Of a stretch of 64,000 nt of DNA, positions 26,622-37,360 are shown one piece after another. The position numbers and the translations under genes were made by a program. The notes under the pieces are model-generated. The model did no database searches. It was not told the DNA's origin and was given only the letters and a program-made list of their open reading frames with translations. Source of the stretch: DATIUV01 sp049322755. Lineage in GTDB: Bacteria > Pseudomonadota > Gammaproteobacteria > Burkholderiales > UBA6910. The first letter of the stretch is position 1, and every line of letters starts with the position of its first letter. Location: contig JBMOQX010000046.1 in assembly GCA_049322755.1 (NCBI GenBank), positions 1 through 64,000 on the forward strand, written 5' to 3'.

Positions 26622-27257
26622 TCACATCCGCTCGCCCCCGCTCCCGGACTCGCGGCGCTCGGCGGGCATCGCGACGATGCGCACCCGGTCCTGGCGCCGG
26701 ACCGCCACCTGCACGGCGGGGTCGATGTACTTGGTCTCCTTGCGCTTGCGCAGCGTGAGCGCGATGGCGGCAACGATCGCCACCAGCAGCAGGACCGCGG
26801 CGATCTCGAACGGGTAGACGTACTCGGTGTAGACCAGGCGGCCCAGTTCCTTGGTGTTGCTGTAGCCCGCCGGCTGCGCCGCCGGCGCCGGCGCGCCGCC
26901 CGCCTGGAAATACTTGGCCGACACCACCAGCCCCATCTCGATCACCATCACCAGCGCCACCAGCGCGCCGACCGGGAACCAGCGCATGTAGCCCTCGCGC
27001 AGACGGTCGATGTTGATGTCCAGCATCATCACCACGAACAGGAACAGCACCATGACGGCGCCGACGTATACGAGCACCAGGGTGATGGCGAGGAACTCCG
27101 CCTCCAGCAGCAGCCACAGGCCCGCCGACGAAAAGAATGCCAGCACCAGGAACAGCGCCGAGTGCACCGGGTTGCGCGCGGTGATGACGCGCAGCGCCGC
27201 CAACACCAGGACGCCGGCCAGGACGAAGAAGACGAACTGCTGAAAGGTCAGATCCAT
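26622..27257 (-). CDS. nuoJ: NADH-quinone oxidoreductase subunit J
   Basis: 211 residues with five predicted membrane segments (ITARNPVHSALFLVLAFF; AITLVLVYVGAVMVLFLFVVMM includes the conserved third helix whose rotation accompanies turnover). The C-terminal tail is a polar extension (KRKETKYIDPAVQV). A 67-base gap to nuoK shows no distinct element. Confidence 0.95.
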   Translation of the reverse strand: MDLTFQQFVFFVLAGVLVLAALRVITARNPVHSALFLVLAFFSSAGLWLLLEAEFLAITLVLVYVGAVMVLFLFVVMMLDINIDRLREGYMRWFPVGALVALVMVIEMGLVVSAKYFQAGGAPAPAAQPAGYSNTKELGRLVYTEYVYPFEIAAVLLLVAIVAAIALTLRKRKETKYIDPAVQVAVRRQDRVRIVAMPAERRESGSGGERM

Positions 27258-27276
27258 GATGGGTCGCCGTCACCGC

Positions 27277-27768
27277 TCAGCGGTAGCGCGCATCCTCCAG
27301 GCGGTCGGCAGCGATCTGGGCCTCATAGCGGTCGCCGATCGCCAGCAGCATTTCCTTGGTGTAGACCAGGTCCCCGCGCCTCTCGCCGTGGTACTCGAGG
27401 ATCCGGGTCTCGACGATGGAGTCGACCGGGCAGGATTCCTCGCAGAAGCCGCAGAAGATGCACTTGGTGAGGTCGATGTCGTAGCGCGTGGTGCGCCGCG
27501 TGCCGTCGGCGCGCTCCTCGGACTCGATGGTGATGGCGAGCGCCGGGCACACCGCCTCGCACAGCTTGCAGGCGATGCAGCGCTCTTCGCCGTTGGGATA
27601 GCGGCGCAGCGCGTGCAGCCCGCGGAAGCGCGCCGACTGCGGCGTCTTCTCCTCGGGGAACTGCACGGTGATCTTGCGGGCGAACAGGTGCCGTCCGGTC
27701 AGGGCCAGGCCCTTCACCAGTTCCACCAGCAGAAAGGTGCGGAAGAATTCCTTGAAGCGCTCGATCAT
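27277..27768 (-). CDS. nuoI: NADH-quinone oxidoreductase subunit I
   Basis: 163 residues with two 4Fe-4S sites: CIACKLCEAVCP (Cys64, 67, 70, 74) and CIFCGFCEESCP (Cys103, 106, 109, 113), i.e. clusters N6a and N6b. An amphipathic N-terminal helix docks it on the membrane arm. Confidence 0.97.
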   Translation of the reverse strand: MIERFKEFFRTFLLVELVKGLALTGRHLFARKITVQFPEEKTPQSARFRGLHALRRYPNGEERCIACKLCEAVCPALAITIESEERADGTRRTTRYDIDLTKCIFCGFCEESCPVDSIVETRILEYHGERRGDLVYTKEMLLAIGDRYEAQIAADRLEDARYR

Positions 27769-27787
27769 GTCCGGTCCCCCGTGCGGC

Positions 27788-28813
27788 CTACCACGGCCAG
27801 TAAGGCGTCTGCATGAGACCGCCGAGCACGACGATCCACACCAGCGTCACCGGGATGAACACCTTCCACCCGAGGCGCATGATCTGGTCGTAGCGGTAGC
27901 GCGGGAACGTGGCGCGGAACCACAGGAACAGGAACACCATGAACGCCACCTTGATCAGGAACCAGGCGAAGCCGGGCACCCAGGTGAAAGGCGCGATGTT
28001 GAACGGCGGCAGCCAGCCGCCCAGGAACATGATCGCGGCGAGCGTGCCGATCAGGATCATGTTGGCGTATTCGGCGAGGAAGAAGATGGCGAAGGCCATG
28101 CCAGAGTACTCGACGTGGAAGCCGGCGACGATCTCCGATTCGCCCTCGGCGACGTCGAACGGGGCGCGGTTGGTTTCGGCCACACCCGAGATGTAATACA
28201 CCAGGAACAGCGGGAACAGGGGAATGAAGTTCCAGGCCCAGAATCCGCCACCTTCCTGCGCCCGCACGATCGCGCCCAGGTTGAGGCTGCCCGACACCAT
28301 CAGCACACCCACCAGCGCGAACCCCATGGCGATCTCGTAGGACACCACCTGGGCGGCCGAGCGCATGGCACCAAGGAACGCGTACTTGGAGTTGGACGCC
28401 CAGCCGGCGACGATGATGCCGTAGACGCCCATCGAGGTGAGCGCCAGGATGTACAGCAGACCGGCGTCGATGTCCGCCAGCACCAGCTCGGGCGAAAACG
28501 GAATCACGGCCCACGCTGCCAGCGCCGGCATGATCGACAGCATCGGGGCGATGAGGAACAGCGTCCGGTTCGCCCCGGCGGGTACGATGACCTCCTTGGT
28601 CAGCAGCTTGAGCGCATCGGCGATGGGCTGCAGCCAGCCCTTCGGCCCCACGCGGTTGGGTCCGATGCGCACCTGCATGTAGCCGATCAGCTTGCGCTCG
28701 GCCAGCGTCAGGTACGCGACCGCCAGCATCAGCGGCACCACGATGGCGACGATCTTGGCCAGCGTCCAGACCGCGGGCCAGGTGGGGCCGAAGAAGGACT
28801 GGATCGCGTCCAT
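27788..28813 (-). CDS. nuoH: NADH-quinone oxidoreductase subunit H
   Basis: 341 residues, eight membrane segments, forming much of the quinone chamber. Seen: MQVRIGPNRVGPKGWLQPI, ADALKLLTKE, and the acidic loop ETNRAPFDVAEGESEIVAG that lines the proton entry path. ATG 28813, four bases after the nuoG stop. Confidence 0.97.
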   Translation of the reverse strand: MDAIQSFFGPTWPAVWTLAKIVAIVVPLMLAVAYLTLAERKLIGYMQVRIGPNRVGPKGWLQPIADALKLLTKEVIVPAGANRTLFLIAPMLSIMPALAAWAVIPFSPELVLADIDAGLLYILALTSMGVYGIIVAGWASNSKYAFLGAMRSAAQVVSYEIAMGFALVGVLMVSGSLNLGAIVRAQEGGGFWAWNFIPLFPLFLVYYISGVAETNRAPFDVAEGESEIVAGFHVEYSGMAFAIFFLAEYANMILIGTLAAIMFLGGWLPPFNIAPFTWVPGFAWFLIKVAFMVFLFLWFRATFPRYRYDQIMRLGWKVFIPVTLVWIVVLGGLMQTPYWPW

Positions 28814-28817
28814 GCGC

Positions 28818-31208
28818 CTAACCGCCCACCCGTTCAGCGGACAACTCGTCCAGCATGCCGCCCAGCGCGACGGTGGCCGGGTGCGCCGCCGGGACCCGCA
28901 CGCAGCCGTCCGGAAGTCGGTCGTCGCGGATCACGTCCAGGTCCACCGCCTCGCCGCCCTGCCGCAGCCGGACGTGCTCGCCGGCACGCAACCCCAGTCG
29001 CTCTATCTGCGCTCCGTGCATGGCGGCCACCGGAGCGGTGGCGTCCCGCGTCTGCTGCAGCGACCGCGCGCGGCGCACGATCGGGTCGAGCTGGTAGATG
29101 GGCACTTCGCCGATGCGCTGGAGTCCGGCACCGGGCGTGGACAGGTCGCCGATGACAGCGCCTTCCACCGCGTTGTTCAACAGGCTGCCGACGTCGCCGC
29201 CGCCCAAGGCCTCGGCCAGCAGCTGTTCCGCGCTGTTCTGCTCGAAACCCGGCACACCCAGGAGGTTGCCCAGCACCCGCAGCACCTTCCACGCCGGCCG
29301 CGCCTCCCCCAATGGACGCACGACCGCGGTGAACGACTGGACGCGCCCTTCCATGCTCACGAAAGTGCCGGACGTCTCGGAGAACGGCGCGATCGGCAGC
29401 AGCACGTGGGCCCGGTCCAGCGCCGGGCTGCGATAGGCGGTGAGCGCCACCACCAGGTCGGCGCTCTCCATCGCCCGCCGCGCCAGGCTCGCGTCGTAGG
29501 CATCCAGTTCCGGCTCCAGGTTGAGCAGCAGATAGGCCCGGCGGGGCGAGGTCAGCATCTGCCGCGCGTTCATGCCCGCAGTGACCGGCTCGCCGCGCGG
29601 CCCGCGATGCGGGAGCGCGCCCGCCACCTGCGCACCGACGCTGTTGGCGGCCTCACCCAAAACCCCCACGGTCGCCCCCGAGAGCTCGCCGATGGCCTGC
29701 GCCAGCGTCCGCAGCACGCCATAGCGTGGATGGTGCTGCGCCAGACCGCCCAGCAGTACCGCCGCCGGCGCCCCGCCGGCGAGGCTGTCGGCAACGTGCG
29801 CCGCAGTCTCGTCCGCGTCCACGGCCCCGATCGCCTGCGCAATTTCCGGCGCCAGCTTGCCGGGCGCGCGCTGCGCCAGCGCCCTGGCGATTCGCGCCAG
29901 CGCGTTCACCATCTGCGCCGGCGGCACTACCATGGACGTGGCCACGTCGGTCAGCAGATCGTCGCCGACGGGATTCAGCAGGTGAAGCGCCGCGCCACGC
30001 TTGACCGCGTCGCGCAGACGCTGCGCCAGCAGTGGCTGCTCCTTGCGCAGCGTGCTGCCCACCACCAGCACGGATTTGAGCCTCGACATCGCGGCCACCG
30101 GCTGGCCCAGCCAGGCCGCGCCGCGCTCGTGGCCGTCGAGCGAGAAATCACTTTGCCGCAGGCGGTGGTCGACGTTGCCGCTGCCAAGGCCGCGCATGAG
30201 CTTCTGCGCCAGGTAAAGCTCCTCCAGCGTGCTGTGCGGCGAGACCAGGGCGCCGAGTTCCCTGGCGCCGGCTTCCTGCCGGACTCGCTGCAGGGCATTG
30301 ACGGCGAAATCCAGCGCGGTCTGCCAATCGGCGGCCACCCACTCCTCGCCGCGCCGGATCATCGGCTGGGTGAGGCGGTCCTCGGCGTTCAGGCCCTCGT
30401 AGGAGAAGCGGTCGCGGTCGGCGAGCCAGCACTCGTTGACCTCGTCGTTCTCCCGCGGCAGCACCCGCATCACGCGGTCGTTCTTCACCTGCACCACGAG
30501 GTTGGCGCCGAGGCCGTCATGGGGGCTCACCGAGCGCCGCCGCGACAGCTCCCAGGTGCGGGCGGTGTAGCGGAACGGTTTGCTGGTAAGCGCGCCCACC
30601 GGGCACAGGTCGATCACGTTGCCGGAGAGCTCCGAGTCCACGGTACGGCCGACGAACGCCAGGATCTCGGCGTGCTCGCCGCGATTCGCCATGCCCAGCT
30701 CCTGGACGCCCGCGATCTCCTCGCCGAAGCGCACGCAGCGGGTGCAGTGGATGCAGCGCGTCATGTCGGTGGCGATGAGCGGCCCGAGGTTCTTGTTGGG
30801 CACGACGCGCTTCGGCTCCTCGTAGCGGGAGGAGCTGGTGCCGTAGCCCACTGCCAGGTCCTGCAGCTGGCACTCGCCGCCCTGGTCGCAGATCGGGCAG
30901 TCCAGCGGGTGGTTGATGAGCAGGAACTCCATCACCCCGTTCTGCGCCTTCTTTGCCGCCGCCGAGCGAGTCTGCACCTTCATTCCTGGCGTCGCCGGCG
31001 TTGCGCACGCCGGCAGCGGCTTCGGCGCCTTCTCCACCTCCACCAGGCACATGCGGCAGTTGGCGGCGATGGAGAGCTTCTTGTGATAGCAGAAGTAGGG
31101 GATGAAGATGCCCAGCTGGTTGGCGGCATCCATCACGGTCGCGCCGTGCGGCACCTCCACCTTGCGGCCGTCGATCTCCAGCTCGATCATCGTCTTGGGA
31201 CGGTCCAT
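28818..31208 (-). CDS. nuoG: NADH-quinone oxidoreductase subunit G
   Basis: 796 residues from ATG 31208 (ATG 31190 also possible). N-terminal 2Fe-2S domain with Cys40, Cys51, Cys54, Cys68; then a His/Cys 4Fe-4S motif (HPLDCPICDQGGECQLQD) and further ferredoxin-type cysteines (CIHCTRCVRF). The large remainder is a molybdopterin-oxidoreductase-like domain that no longer binds the cofactor. Confidence 0.96.
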   Translation of the reverse strand: MDRPKTMIELEIDGRKVEVPHGATVMDAANQLGIFIPYFCYHKKLSIAANCRMCLVEVEKAPKPLPACATPATPGMKVQTRSAAAKKAQNGVMEFLLINHPLDCPICDQGGECQLQDLAVGYGTSSSRYEEPKRVVPNKNLGPLIATDMTRCIHCTRCVRFGEEIAGVQELGMANRGEHAEILAFVGRTVDSELSGNVIDLCPVGALTSKPFRYTARTWELSRRRSVSPHDGLGANLVVQVKNDRVMRVLPRENDEVNECWLADRDRFSYEGLNAEDRLTQPMIRRGEEWVAADWQTALDFAVNALQRVRQEAGARELGALVSPHSTLEELYLAQKLMRGLGSGNVDHRLRQSDFSLDGHERGAAWLGQPVAAMSRLKSVLVVGSTLRKEQPLLAQRLRDAVKRGAALHLLNPVGDDLLTDVATSMVVPPAQMVNALARIARALAQRAPGKLAPEIAQAIGAVDADETAAHVADSLAGGAPAAVLLGGLAQHHPRYGVLRTLAQAIGELSGATVGVLGEAANSVGAQVAGALPHRGPRGEPVTAGMNARQMLTSPRRAYLLLNLEPELDAYDASLARRAMESADLVVALTAYRSPALDRAHVLLPIAPFSETSGTFVSMEGRVQSFTAVVRPLGEARPAWKVLRVLGNLLGVPGFEQNSAEQLLAEALGGGDVGSLLNNAVEGAVIGDLSTPGAGLQRIGEVPIYQLDPIVRRARSLQQTRDATAPVAAMHGAQIERLGLRAGEHVRLRQGGEAVDLDVIRDDRLPDGCVRVPAAHPATVALGGMLDELSAERVGG

Positions 31209-31225
31209 CGCGTGGGCCTCGTTAG

Positions 31226-32535
<1,310 letters not shown>

Positions 32536-32539
<4 letters not shown>

Positions 32540-33027
32540 TTCTTCAGCTCCTCGATCCAGGCGTCGATGCGCTCCGGCGTCAGGAACGACTTCATGGCCT
32601 TGTCGTTGTGCAGGCACACCGGCGCGTCGCCGCAGGCGCCGAAGCACTCTCCCTCCTTGAGCGTGAACTCGCCGTCGGCGGTGGTCTCGTTGTAGCCGAT
32701 GCCGAGCCGGCGCTTGAGGTGCTCCGCCGCCTCCAGCGAACCCTGCAGCGCGCACGGCAGGTTGGTGCAGATGGTGATCTTGTGGCGCCCCACCGGCTGC
32801 AGGTCGTACATGTTGTAGAACGTCGCCACTTCGTATACCGCCACCGGCGGCATGCCCAGATACTCGGCCACGAATTCCATCGTCTCCTTCGAAAGCCAGC
32901 CTTTCTCGGACTGGGCGATCGTGAGCGCCGCCATGACGGTGGAGCGCCGCTGCCCCGGCGGATACTTGGCGGCCTCGCGGTCGATCCGGGCGAGCGCTTC
33001 GGGGGAGAGCACCAGCGGCGCGTTCAT
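32536..33027 (-). CDS. nuoE: NADH-quinone oxidoreductase subunit E
   Basis: 163 residues, thioredoxin-like 2Fe-2S protein with ligands Cys87, Cys92, Cys128 and Cys132 (CTNLPC; ECFGACGDAP), cluster N1a. ATG 33027 overlaps the nuoD stop by four bases. Shorter of two possible frames; the longer upstream reading belongs to a shadow of nuoD. Confidence 0.97.
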
Positions 33028-34277
33028 CGATCGATCTCGCCGAAGACGATGTCCATCGTGCCGATGATCGCGACCACGTCGGCGATCATGTGGCCGTTGG
33101 CGATCTCGTTCATCGCCGCCAGGTGCGGAAAGCCCGGCGCGCGGATCTTCAGACGGTAGGGCTTGTTGGCGCCGTCGGACACGAGGTAGATGCCGAACTC
33201 CCCCTTGGGGTGCTCCACAGCCGCGTAGGTCTCGCCCTCGGGAACGTGGATGCCCTCGGTGAAGAACTTGAAGTGATGGATCAGTTCCTCCATGTTCTCC
33301 TTCATCTCCAGGCGCGACGGCGGCGACACCTTGTGGTTGTCGGTGATCACGGGTCCCGGGTTGGCGCGCAGCCAGTCGACGCACTGCCGGATGATGCGGT
33401 TCGACTGACGCATTTCCTCGACCCGCACCAGGTAGCGGTCGTAGCAGTCGCCGTTGACGCCCACCGGGATGTCGAAATCGAGCCGGTCGTAGACCTCGTA
33501 GGGCTGCTTCTTGCGCAGGTCCCATTCCACGCCGGAGCCGCGCAGCATCGGGCCGGTGAATCCCAGCGCCTTCGCGCGCTCGGGCGTCACCACGCCGATG
33601 CCCACGGTGCGCTGCTTCCAGATGCGGTTGTCGGTCAGCAGCGTCTCGTATTCGTCGACGCATTTGGGAAAGCGGTCAGTGAAATCCTGGATGAAGTCAA
33701 GCACGCTGCCCTGGCGGTTGGCATTCAGCCGGCGGACCTCGTCCGCGCTGCGGTACTTCGATTCCTCGTACCGGGGCATGCGCTCGGGCAGGTCGCGGTA
33801 GACGCCGCCGGGCCGGTAATACGCCGCGTGCATGCGCGCCCCCGACACCGCCTCGTAGCAGTCCACCAGATCCTCCCGCTCGCGGAAGCAGTAGAGGAAG
33901 ATGGTCATCGCGCCGATGTCCAGCCCGTGCGCCGCCAGCCACAGCAGGTGGTTCAGGATGCGGGTGATCTCGTCGAACATCACCCGGATGTACTGGGCGC
34001 GCTCGGGCACGTCGATGCCGAGCAGCTTCTCGATCGCCATCACGTAGGCGTGCTCGTTGCACATCATGGACACGTAATCGAGACGGTCCATGTACGGCAC
34101 CGACTGGATGAAGGTCTTGTTCTCCGCCAGCTTCTCGGTGGCCCGGTGCAGCAGCCCGATGTGCGGGTCGGCGCGCTGGATCACCTCGCCGTCCAGCTCC
34201 AGCACCAGCCGCAGCACGCCGTGCGCCGCCGGATGCTGGGGACCAAAATTGAGCGTGTAATTCCTGATCTCAGCCAC
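33024..34277 (-). CDS. nuoD: NADH-quinone oxidoreductase subunit D
   Basis: 417 residues, the 49-kDa subunit lining the quinone site. N-terminal NFGPQHPAAHGVLRL, IGLLHRATEKL and the C-terminal segment VFGEIDR are diagnostic. Start GTG 34277. It is separate from nuoC, not fused as in E. coli, and overlaps it by eight bases. Confidence 0.97.
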   Translation of the reverse strand: MAEIRNYTLNFGPQHPAAHGVLRLVLELDGEVIQRADPHIGLLHRATEKLAENKTFIQSVPYMDRLDYVSMMCNEHAYVMAIEKLLGIDVPERAQYIRVMFDEITRILNHLLWLAAHGLDIGAMTIFLYCFREREDLVDCYEAVSGARMHAAYYRPGGVYRDLPERMPRYEESKYRSADEVRRLNANRQGSVLDFIQDFTDRFPKCVDEYETLLTDNRIWKQRTVGIGVVTPERAKALGFTGPMLRGSGVEWDLRKKQPYEVYDRLDFDIPVGVNGDCYDRYLVRVEEMRQSNRIIRQCVDWLRANPGPVITDNHKVSPPSRLEMKENMEELIHHFKFFTEGIHVPEGETYAAVEHPKGEFGIYLVSDGANKPYRLKIRAPGFPHLAAMNEIANGHMIADVVAIIGTMDIVFGEIDR

Positions 34278-34863
34278 CGTAGCTCTCCTCGCGCACGATG
34301 CGCGGCACGATCTCGCGCGGCTCGATGGTGACGCTCTGGTAGATCACCCGCTGCTGGTCGGGGTCGTAGCGCATCTCGACGTGGCCCGACAGCGGGAAAT
34401 CCTTGCGGAACGGATTGCCGATGAAGCCGTAATCGGTGAGGATGCGGCGCAGGTCGGGGTGCCCCTTGAAGACGATGCCGTAGAGGTCGAACGCCTCGCG
34501 CTCGTACCAGTCGGCCGCCGGCCAAACCCCGATCACCGAATCCACCACCGGAAGCTCGTCGTCGGGCGCGAACACGCGCATTCTCAACCGATGGTTGTGC
34601 GCGAGCGAGAGCAGGTGGTAGACGACGGCGAAGCGCGGGCCTTCCCGGGGGCCGCCCTGGTAGACCAGGTAGTCGACCCCGCACAGATCGATCAGCTGCT
34701 CGAAGCGGAACGCCTCATGGTCGCGCAGCCGGCCGGCGACGTCGACCAGGTCCGCGGCGCCCACGGTGACGGTGATTTCGCCACGCGCCACGCGCAGGTC
34801 GGCCAGCTTGTCGCCCAGTTCCCGCGGCAGCGCCGACGCCAGGATTTCGACTCGTGTCGTCAC
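34270..34863 (-). CDS. nuoC: NADH-quinone oxidoreductase subunit C
   Basis: 197 residues, the 30-kDa subunit. Signature WYEREAFDLYGIVFKGHPDL followed by RRILTDYGFIGNPFRKDFPL. Start GTG 34863, two bases after the nuoB stop region, so translation is probably coupled. Confidence 0.96.
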   Translation of the reverse strand: MTTRVEILASALPRELGDKLADLRVARGEITVTVGAADLVDVAGRLRDHEAFRFEQLIDLCGVDYLVYQGGPREGPRFAVVYHLLSLAHNHRLRMRVFAPDDELPVVDSVIGVWPAADWYEREAFDLYGIVFKGHPDLRRILTDYGFIGNPFRKDFPLSGHVEMRYDPDQQRVIYQSVTIEPREIVPRIVREESYGG

Positions 34864-34864
34864 G

Positions 34865-35344
34865 TCAGCGGGCGATGGTGTTGGTGCGTCGGATCTTGTT
34901 CTGCAACTGGATGATTCCGTAGAGCAGCGCCTCGGCAGTGGGGGGGCAGCCCGGCACGTAGATGTCCACCGGCACGATGCGGTCGCAGCCGCGCACCACC
35001 GAATAGGAATAGTGGTAATAGCCGCCGCCGTTGGCGCAGGAGCCCATGGATATGACCCAGCGCGGCTCCGCCATCTGGTCGTAGACCTTGCGCAGCGCCG
35101 GCGCCATCTTGTTGCACAGCGTCCCGGCCACGATCATCACGTCCGACTGGCGCGGGCTGGGGCGGAAAACGACCCCGAAGCGGTCGAGATCGTAACGGGC
35201 AGCGCCGGCGTGCATCATTTCCACCGCGCAGCAGGCCAGCCCGAAAGTCATCGGCCACATGCTGCCGGTGCGGGTCCAGTTGATCAGGTTGTCGGCGGTG
35301 GTGGTGATGAAGCCCTTGTCGCCGAGGCTTTCCGGTGCACCCAT
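34865..35344 (-). CDS. nuoB: NADH-quinone oxidoreductase subunit B
   Basis: 159 residues; binds cluster N2, the last in the chain to quinone. Ligands visible as Cys38-Cys39 (FGLACCAVEMMHA), Cys103 (GSCANGGGYY) and Cys133 (YVPGCPPTAEALLYG). Confidence 0.97.
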   Translation of the reverse strand: MGAPESLGDKGFITTTADNLINWTRTGSMWPMTFGLACCAVEMMHAGAARYDLDRFGVVFRPSPRQSDVMIVAGTLCNKMAPALRKVYDQMAEPRWVISMGSCANGGGYYHYSYSVVRGCDRIVPVDIYVPGCPPTAEALLYGIIQLQNKIRRTNTIAR

Positions 35345-35353
35345 CTTAGTGTC

Positions 35354-35722
35354 CTATTCCCATTCCAGCGCGCCCTTCATCCACTCGTAGACGAAGCCGA
35401 CGACGAGGATGCCGAGAAACAACAGCATCGAGAGGAAGCCGAACAGCCCGATCTCGTCGAGCACGATGGCCCACGGAAAGAGGAAGGCGATTTCCAGGTC
35501 GAACAAGATGAACAGGATCGCGATGAGGTAATAACGCACGTCGAACTTCATGCGCGCATCCTCGAACGCCTCGAATCCGCACTCGTAGGGCGAAAGCTTC
35601 TCGGAATCCGGACGGTGGCTGCCGAGGACGCGGCTCAGACCGTCGCCCATCATAATCGACACGAGGCCGACGGCGACGCCCACCAGCAGGAACATCAAGA
35701 CCGGAAAATAGTTTTCGAGCAT
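35354..35722 (-). CDS. nuoA: NADH-quinone oxidoreductase subunit A
   Basis: 122 residues, three membrane segments, from ATG 35722 with GGCGGAGG upstream. The loop PYECG (45-49) and FDLE (74-77) are conserved. First of fourteen nuo genes in the standard order A to N. Its upstream gap to the tRNA gene (145 bases) has several copies of TTCCGGC in both orientations. Confidence 0.96.
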   Translation of the reverse strand: MLENYFPVLMFLLVGVAVGLVSIMMGDGLSRVLGSHRPDSEKLSPYECGFEAFEDARMKFDVRYYLIAILFILFDLEIAFLFPWAIVLDEIGLFGFLSMLLFLGILVVGFVYEWMKGALEWE

Positions 35723-35835
35723 GCCTCCGCCCCACTGCGGTCCCAAGACCTCGTCCGATCCGACCCTCGCCTTCCGGCGATCACGGCTATGCTCGTTCCG
35801 GCTACGCTTTTAGACCCGGATCGGTGAGGCATAAG

Positions 35836-35852
35836 TTCCGGCTTCGCCGGAA
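35836..35852 (-). repeat. Hairpin just downstream of tRNA-Leu
   Basis: A 7-bp perfect stem (TTCCGGC/GCCGGAA) with a 3-nt loop begins 15 bases after the encoded CCA. No T-run; it may be a tRNA 3'-processing or weak pausing element before nuoA. Confidence 0.4.
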
Positions 35853-35867
35853 CGCTTCGCTGACTGC

Positions 35868-35953
35868 TGGTGCCGATGGTCAGGCTCGAACTGACACGGC
35901 TTTCGCCACCGCCCCCTCAAGACGGCGTGTCTACCAATTCCACCACATCGGCA
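35868..35953 (-). tRNA. tRNA-Leu (anticodon GAG)
   Basis: 86 bases on the minus strand including encoded CCA. Acceptor stem GCCGATG pairs with CATCGGC; anticodon loop TTGAGGG with U33 and GAG at 34-36 on a CCGTC/GGCGG stem; long class II variable arm; T arm with GTTCGAGCC. It decodes CUC/CUU leucine codons. It is transcribed with secG upstream and the nuo genes downstream. Confidence 0.97.
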
Positions 35954-35975
35954 TGCGGCTGCGCGGCAGTCCGCG

Positions 35976-36320
35976 CTATTTCGGGATCTCCCTCGATTTC
36001 GACGTGTCGGCGGGCACCGCGGGCTGGGGCACGGGCTCGGCCGGCGCTTCCTTTGCCGGCTGAGTAGCCATGACGCCCCTATGGTCCCCCTTCTGACTCG
36101 ACACGAAGGAAAGCCCCAAACTCGTCAGAAAAAACACCACCGCGACGATCGCCGTCGTGCGGCTGAGGAAATTCGCCGAGCCCGAGGCGCCGAACAGGCT
36201 CCCCGACGACCCGCTGCCGAACGCGGCGCCCATGTCGGCGCCCTTGCCATGCTGCAGCAGCACCAGACCGATGATGGCAGCGGCAGCCACGATATGAATC
36301 ACCAGAATCAGGATTTCCAC
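35976..36320 (-). CDS. secG: Protein translocase subunit SecG
   Basis: 114 residues, two membrane segments (about 3-20 and 55-73) separated by GLVLLQHGKGADMGAAFG, the SecG signature, then a Pro/Ala-rich hydrophilic tail. Auxiliary SecYEG channel subunit. Located between tpiA and tRNA-Leu, a common betaproteobacterial order. Confidence 0.96.
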   Translation of the reverse strand: MEILILVIHIVAAAAIIGLVLLQHGKGADMGAAFGSGSSGSLFGASGSANFLSRTTAIVAVVFFLTSLGLSFVSSQKGDHRGVMATQPAKEAPAEPVPQPAVPADTSKSREIPK

Positions 36321-36329
36321 TGTGTTCCC

Positions 36330-37088
36330 TCAGGCGCTGCCGGCCCGGCAGATCGCCAAGAATTCATCTGCATTCAACGACGCCCCGCCCACGAGGCCCC
36401 CGTCCACGTCCGGCTGACCGAACAGTTCGGCGGCGTTGGATCCCTTCACACTGCCACCGTAGAGGATGCGCAGCTCCGCCGCCACACGCGCATCGCGCTC
36501 CGCCAGCCGCCCGCGCAGGAACCGGTGCACCTCCTGCGCCTGCCCGGGCGTTGCCGTGCGGCCGGTGCCAATCGCCCACACGGGCTCGTAGGCAACCACG
36601 CAGCGGCCCAGGTTTTCCATCCCCAGCGTATCGGCAACGGCGTCGATCTGCCGCCCCACCACCGCCTCGGTGCGGCCCGCTTCCCGCTCGTCCAGCGTCT
36701 CGCCCACGCACACGATCGGTGTCAGCCCCGCGGCGAGCGCAGCCCGGGCCTTGCGGCCTACCAGCTCGTCGCCTTCCGCATGGTAGCTGCGCCGCTCGGA
36801 ATGCCCGACGATGGCGTAGGCGCACCCGAACTCTGCCAGCATCGCCGCCGAGACTTCGCCCGTGAACGCGCCCTTGGCGTGCTCGCTGACATCCTGCGCG
36901 CCCCACCGGACGCGGGTGCCGGCGAGGAGCTCGCGGGCCTGGGCAAGGTACGGAAAGGGAACGCAGACGGCCACATCGACCTGGAGAAGCGCTTCCGCGC
37001 CCCTGGCAACGCTCTCGAGCAGCACCCGGTTGTCCGCCAGGCTGCCGTGCATTTTCCAGTTGCCGGCCACGATCTTGCGGCGCATCAA
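36330..37088 (-). CDS. tpiA: Triosephosphate isomerase
   Basis: 252 residues, a full TIM barrel. NWKMHG with Lys12, HSERR with catalytic His96, and AYEPVWAIGTG with catalytic Glu168. Interconverts dihydroxyacetone phosphate and glyceraldehyde-3-phosphate. Likely the first gene of the tpiA-secG-tRNA-nuo transcript. Confidence 0.97.
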   Translation of the reverse strand: MMRRKIVAGNWKMHGSLADNRVLLESVARGAEALLQVDVAVCVPFPYLAQARELLAGTRVRWGAQDVSEHAKGAFTGEVSAAMLAEFGCAYAIVGHSERRSYHAEGDELVGRKARAALAAGLTPIVCVGETLDEREAGRTEAVVGRQIDAVADTLGMENLGRCVVAYEPVWAIGTGRTATPGQAQEVHRFLRGRLAERDARVAAELRILYGGSVKGSNAAELFGQPDVDGGLVGGASLNADEFLAICRAGSA

Positions 37089-37111
37089 AATCGGCTCCGA
37101 AAAATCAATAA

Positions 37112-37140
37112 ATGTTAATGCCCAAAGGGTTTTGGGTCAA
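37112..37140 (-). promoter_or_regulatory. Promoter of tpiA and possibly the whole nuo block
   Basis: On the minus strand, TTGACC, a 17-base spacer, then TAACAT, about 24 bases before the tpiA ATG. The spacer holds a small inverted repeat (CCCAAA/TTTGGG). The rest of 37141-37360 shows no gene. Confidence 0.6.
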
Positions 37141-37360
37141 CCAAAGCGCCGGGAAGCGGGCATCAGCGGGTGCCCCCGGCGCCGGTCCGGCCCCGGCGCG
37201 GGATCCACCGGACAGGCGCTCCCCGCGTCTGGAGGCGGCCGGCGGGACCGCGCCGCCGGCCCGGACGAAGATCAGGCGAAACGGACGGGGACGGTGCCGT
37301 TACAATACCGCGTCCGCGCTGACGACGTCAGCCGTCGGGGCCGGCTACCGCACGGCCGGT